A stretch of 64,000 nt of DNA from contig QVOM02000091.1 of NCBI GenBank assembly GCA_003586115.2, forward strand, positions 940,180-1,004,179. Direction: 5' to 3'. Source of the stretch: Salvator merianae (taxonomy: Eukaryota > Chordata > Lepidosauria > Squamata > Teiidae). Below the pieces are notes generated by a model. That model did no database searches and was not told the DNA's origin. It was given only the letters and a program-made list of their open reading frames with translations. The position numbers and the translations under genes were made by a program. Below are positions 63,421-64,000 of the stretch, one piece after another. How positions within the stretch are numbered: position 1 is the stretch's first letter; every line of letters starts with the position of its first letter.

Positions 63421-64000
63421 TGAAGTCTCAAACACAGATTCAAGGTACATTGTTTTAACTTTTAAAACAGGAGGAGGAAACTTGGGAGTCCCTTCAGCTG
63501 TAGCCTGTATGGCTAGGGGTCACTAATAACAGAAGGTGGAAACCAAAACATTTTGGAGGGACAGAGGTTTCTATCCAAGGTCCCATGGCAAGAAAGGCAT
63601 ATAATAAACAACTGCTTTCTTCTGCATATATGGACCCAGCTTTTACGGTTAGTATCCAGGGTCCTCCAGGAATCTTTCTGCTCCAGCAACAGAAGGCTGG
63701 TGACCAGGGAAGAACAGGATGTGAGCTGTTCACACCCAAAACACTAAAGTCCCTGTTTTGCTCATCTGAATACAGCCTTCAATGTCTCTACGGCACATTG
63801 GCCTATTTATAGCAAGCTGTCTTGCAAACCTCTACAAACATGAGTCAACCCTCTTTCAGTCTGCAGTAACCTGCCAGCTTGCTGGTCTAGGAGCTATTCT
63901 ATTCATGCTCAAAAGAGACAAGTTGCTTTCGAAAGAAACAGGTATTTCTGCCACAGCAAACTGGTTAGTTTTTCAAACAGCGCAGGATTCTCTAGTTCCC

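Larger units (their letters stand above)
61257..64000 (-). other. 5' intron or upstream flank of VARS1
   Basis: The acceptor at 61257-61258 shows that this stretch begins as an intron within the 5' UTR. No CpG-rich promoter and no convincing non-coding exon was seen up to the window edge, so exon 1 is probably further right. The stretch holds two L2 fragments and one inverted-repeat element, listed separately. Confidence 0.5.

Overview
The window is vertebrate nuclear DNA, most likely from a squamate reptile (lizard or snake). The evidence is a 30-exon animal housekeeping gene embedded in a dense and varied transposon landscape: many L2-type LINE ends, L1-type and R4-like LINE remnants, a BovB LINE 3' end, tRNA-derived SINEs, hAT-type elements with 8-bp target duplications and numerous Harbinger-like miniature elements. 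The class is inferred from this repeat mix; the species cannot be read from the sequence.

Only one protein-coding gene is clearly supported: VARS1, cytoplasmic valyl-tRNA synthetase, on the minus strand. Its coding part runs from the start codon at 61246 (or the internal ATG at 61237) to the stop codon at 21819. I could place 30 coding exons, each with a GT donor and AG acceptor. Their phases join into one reading frame of 1270 codons (3813 nt including the stop), close to the length of the mammalian protein. All expected parts are present: the GST-like N-terminal domain, a lysine-rich linker, the Rossmann catalytic domain with HLGH and KMSKS signatures, the CP1 editing insertion, the anticodon-binding domain and a C-terminal coiled coil. 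An acceptor just upstream of the start shows that a non-coding first exon lies further right; it was not located and may be outside the window.

Layout: 1-3.7 kb is repeat-rich intergenic DNA; about 3.7-4.85 kb is a GC-rich, CpG-rich block that looks like an orphan promoter; 5-21.6 kb is intergenic DNA built from nested transposons, including two broken LINEs at 9.8-12.4 and 13.3-15.3 kb; 21.8-61.25 kb is VARS1, with repeats in most of its larger introns; 61.26-64 kb is its 5' intron or upstream flank. Stretches not listed as features (for example 6.7-7.2, 8.0-8.86, 12.97-13.33, 16.08-17.19, 18.4-19.19, 31.3-32.0, 56.2-56.5 and 59.0-59.8 kb) showed me no gene, RNA gene or clear repeat structure.

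The most important anomaly is a tandem repeat of about 1.08 kb (40715-41788 and 41791-42866) that contains coding exon 14 twice and is joined at a single N at 41789. The exon is 125 nt and phase-asymmetric, so both copies cannot be spliced in frame. This looks like two overlapping contigs that were never merged. I found no sign of a new defence, metabolic or regulatory system. The interest lies in the transposon biology (palindromic hAT elements, related inverted-repeat families with variable internal repeats, a long intronic hairpin) and in the assembly error inside VARS1.
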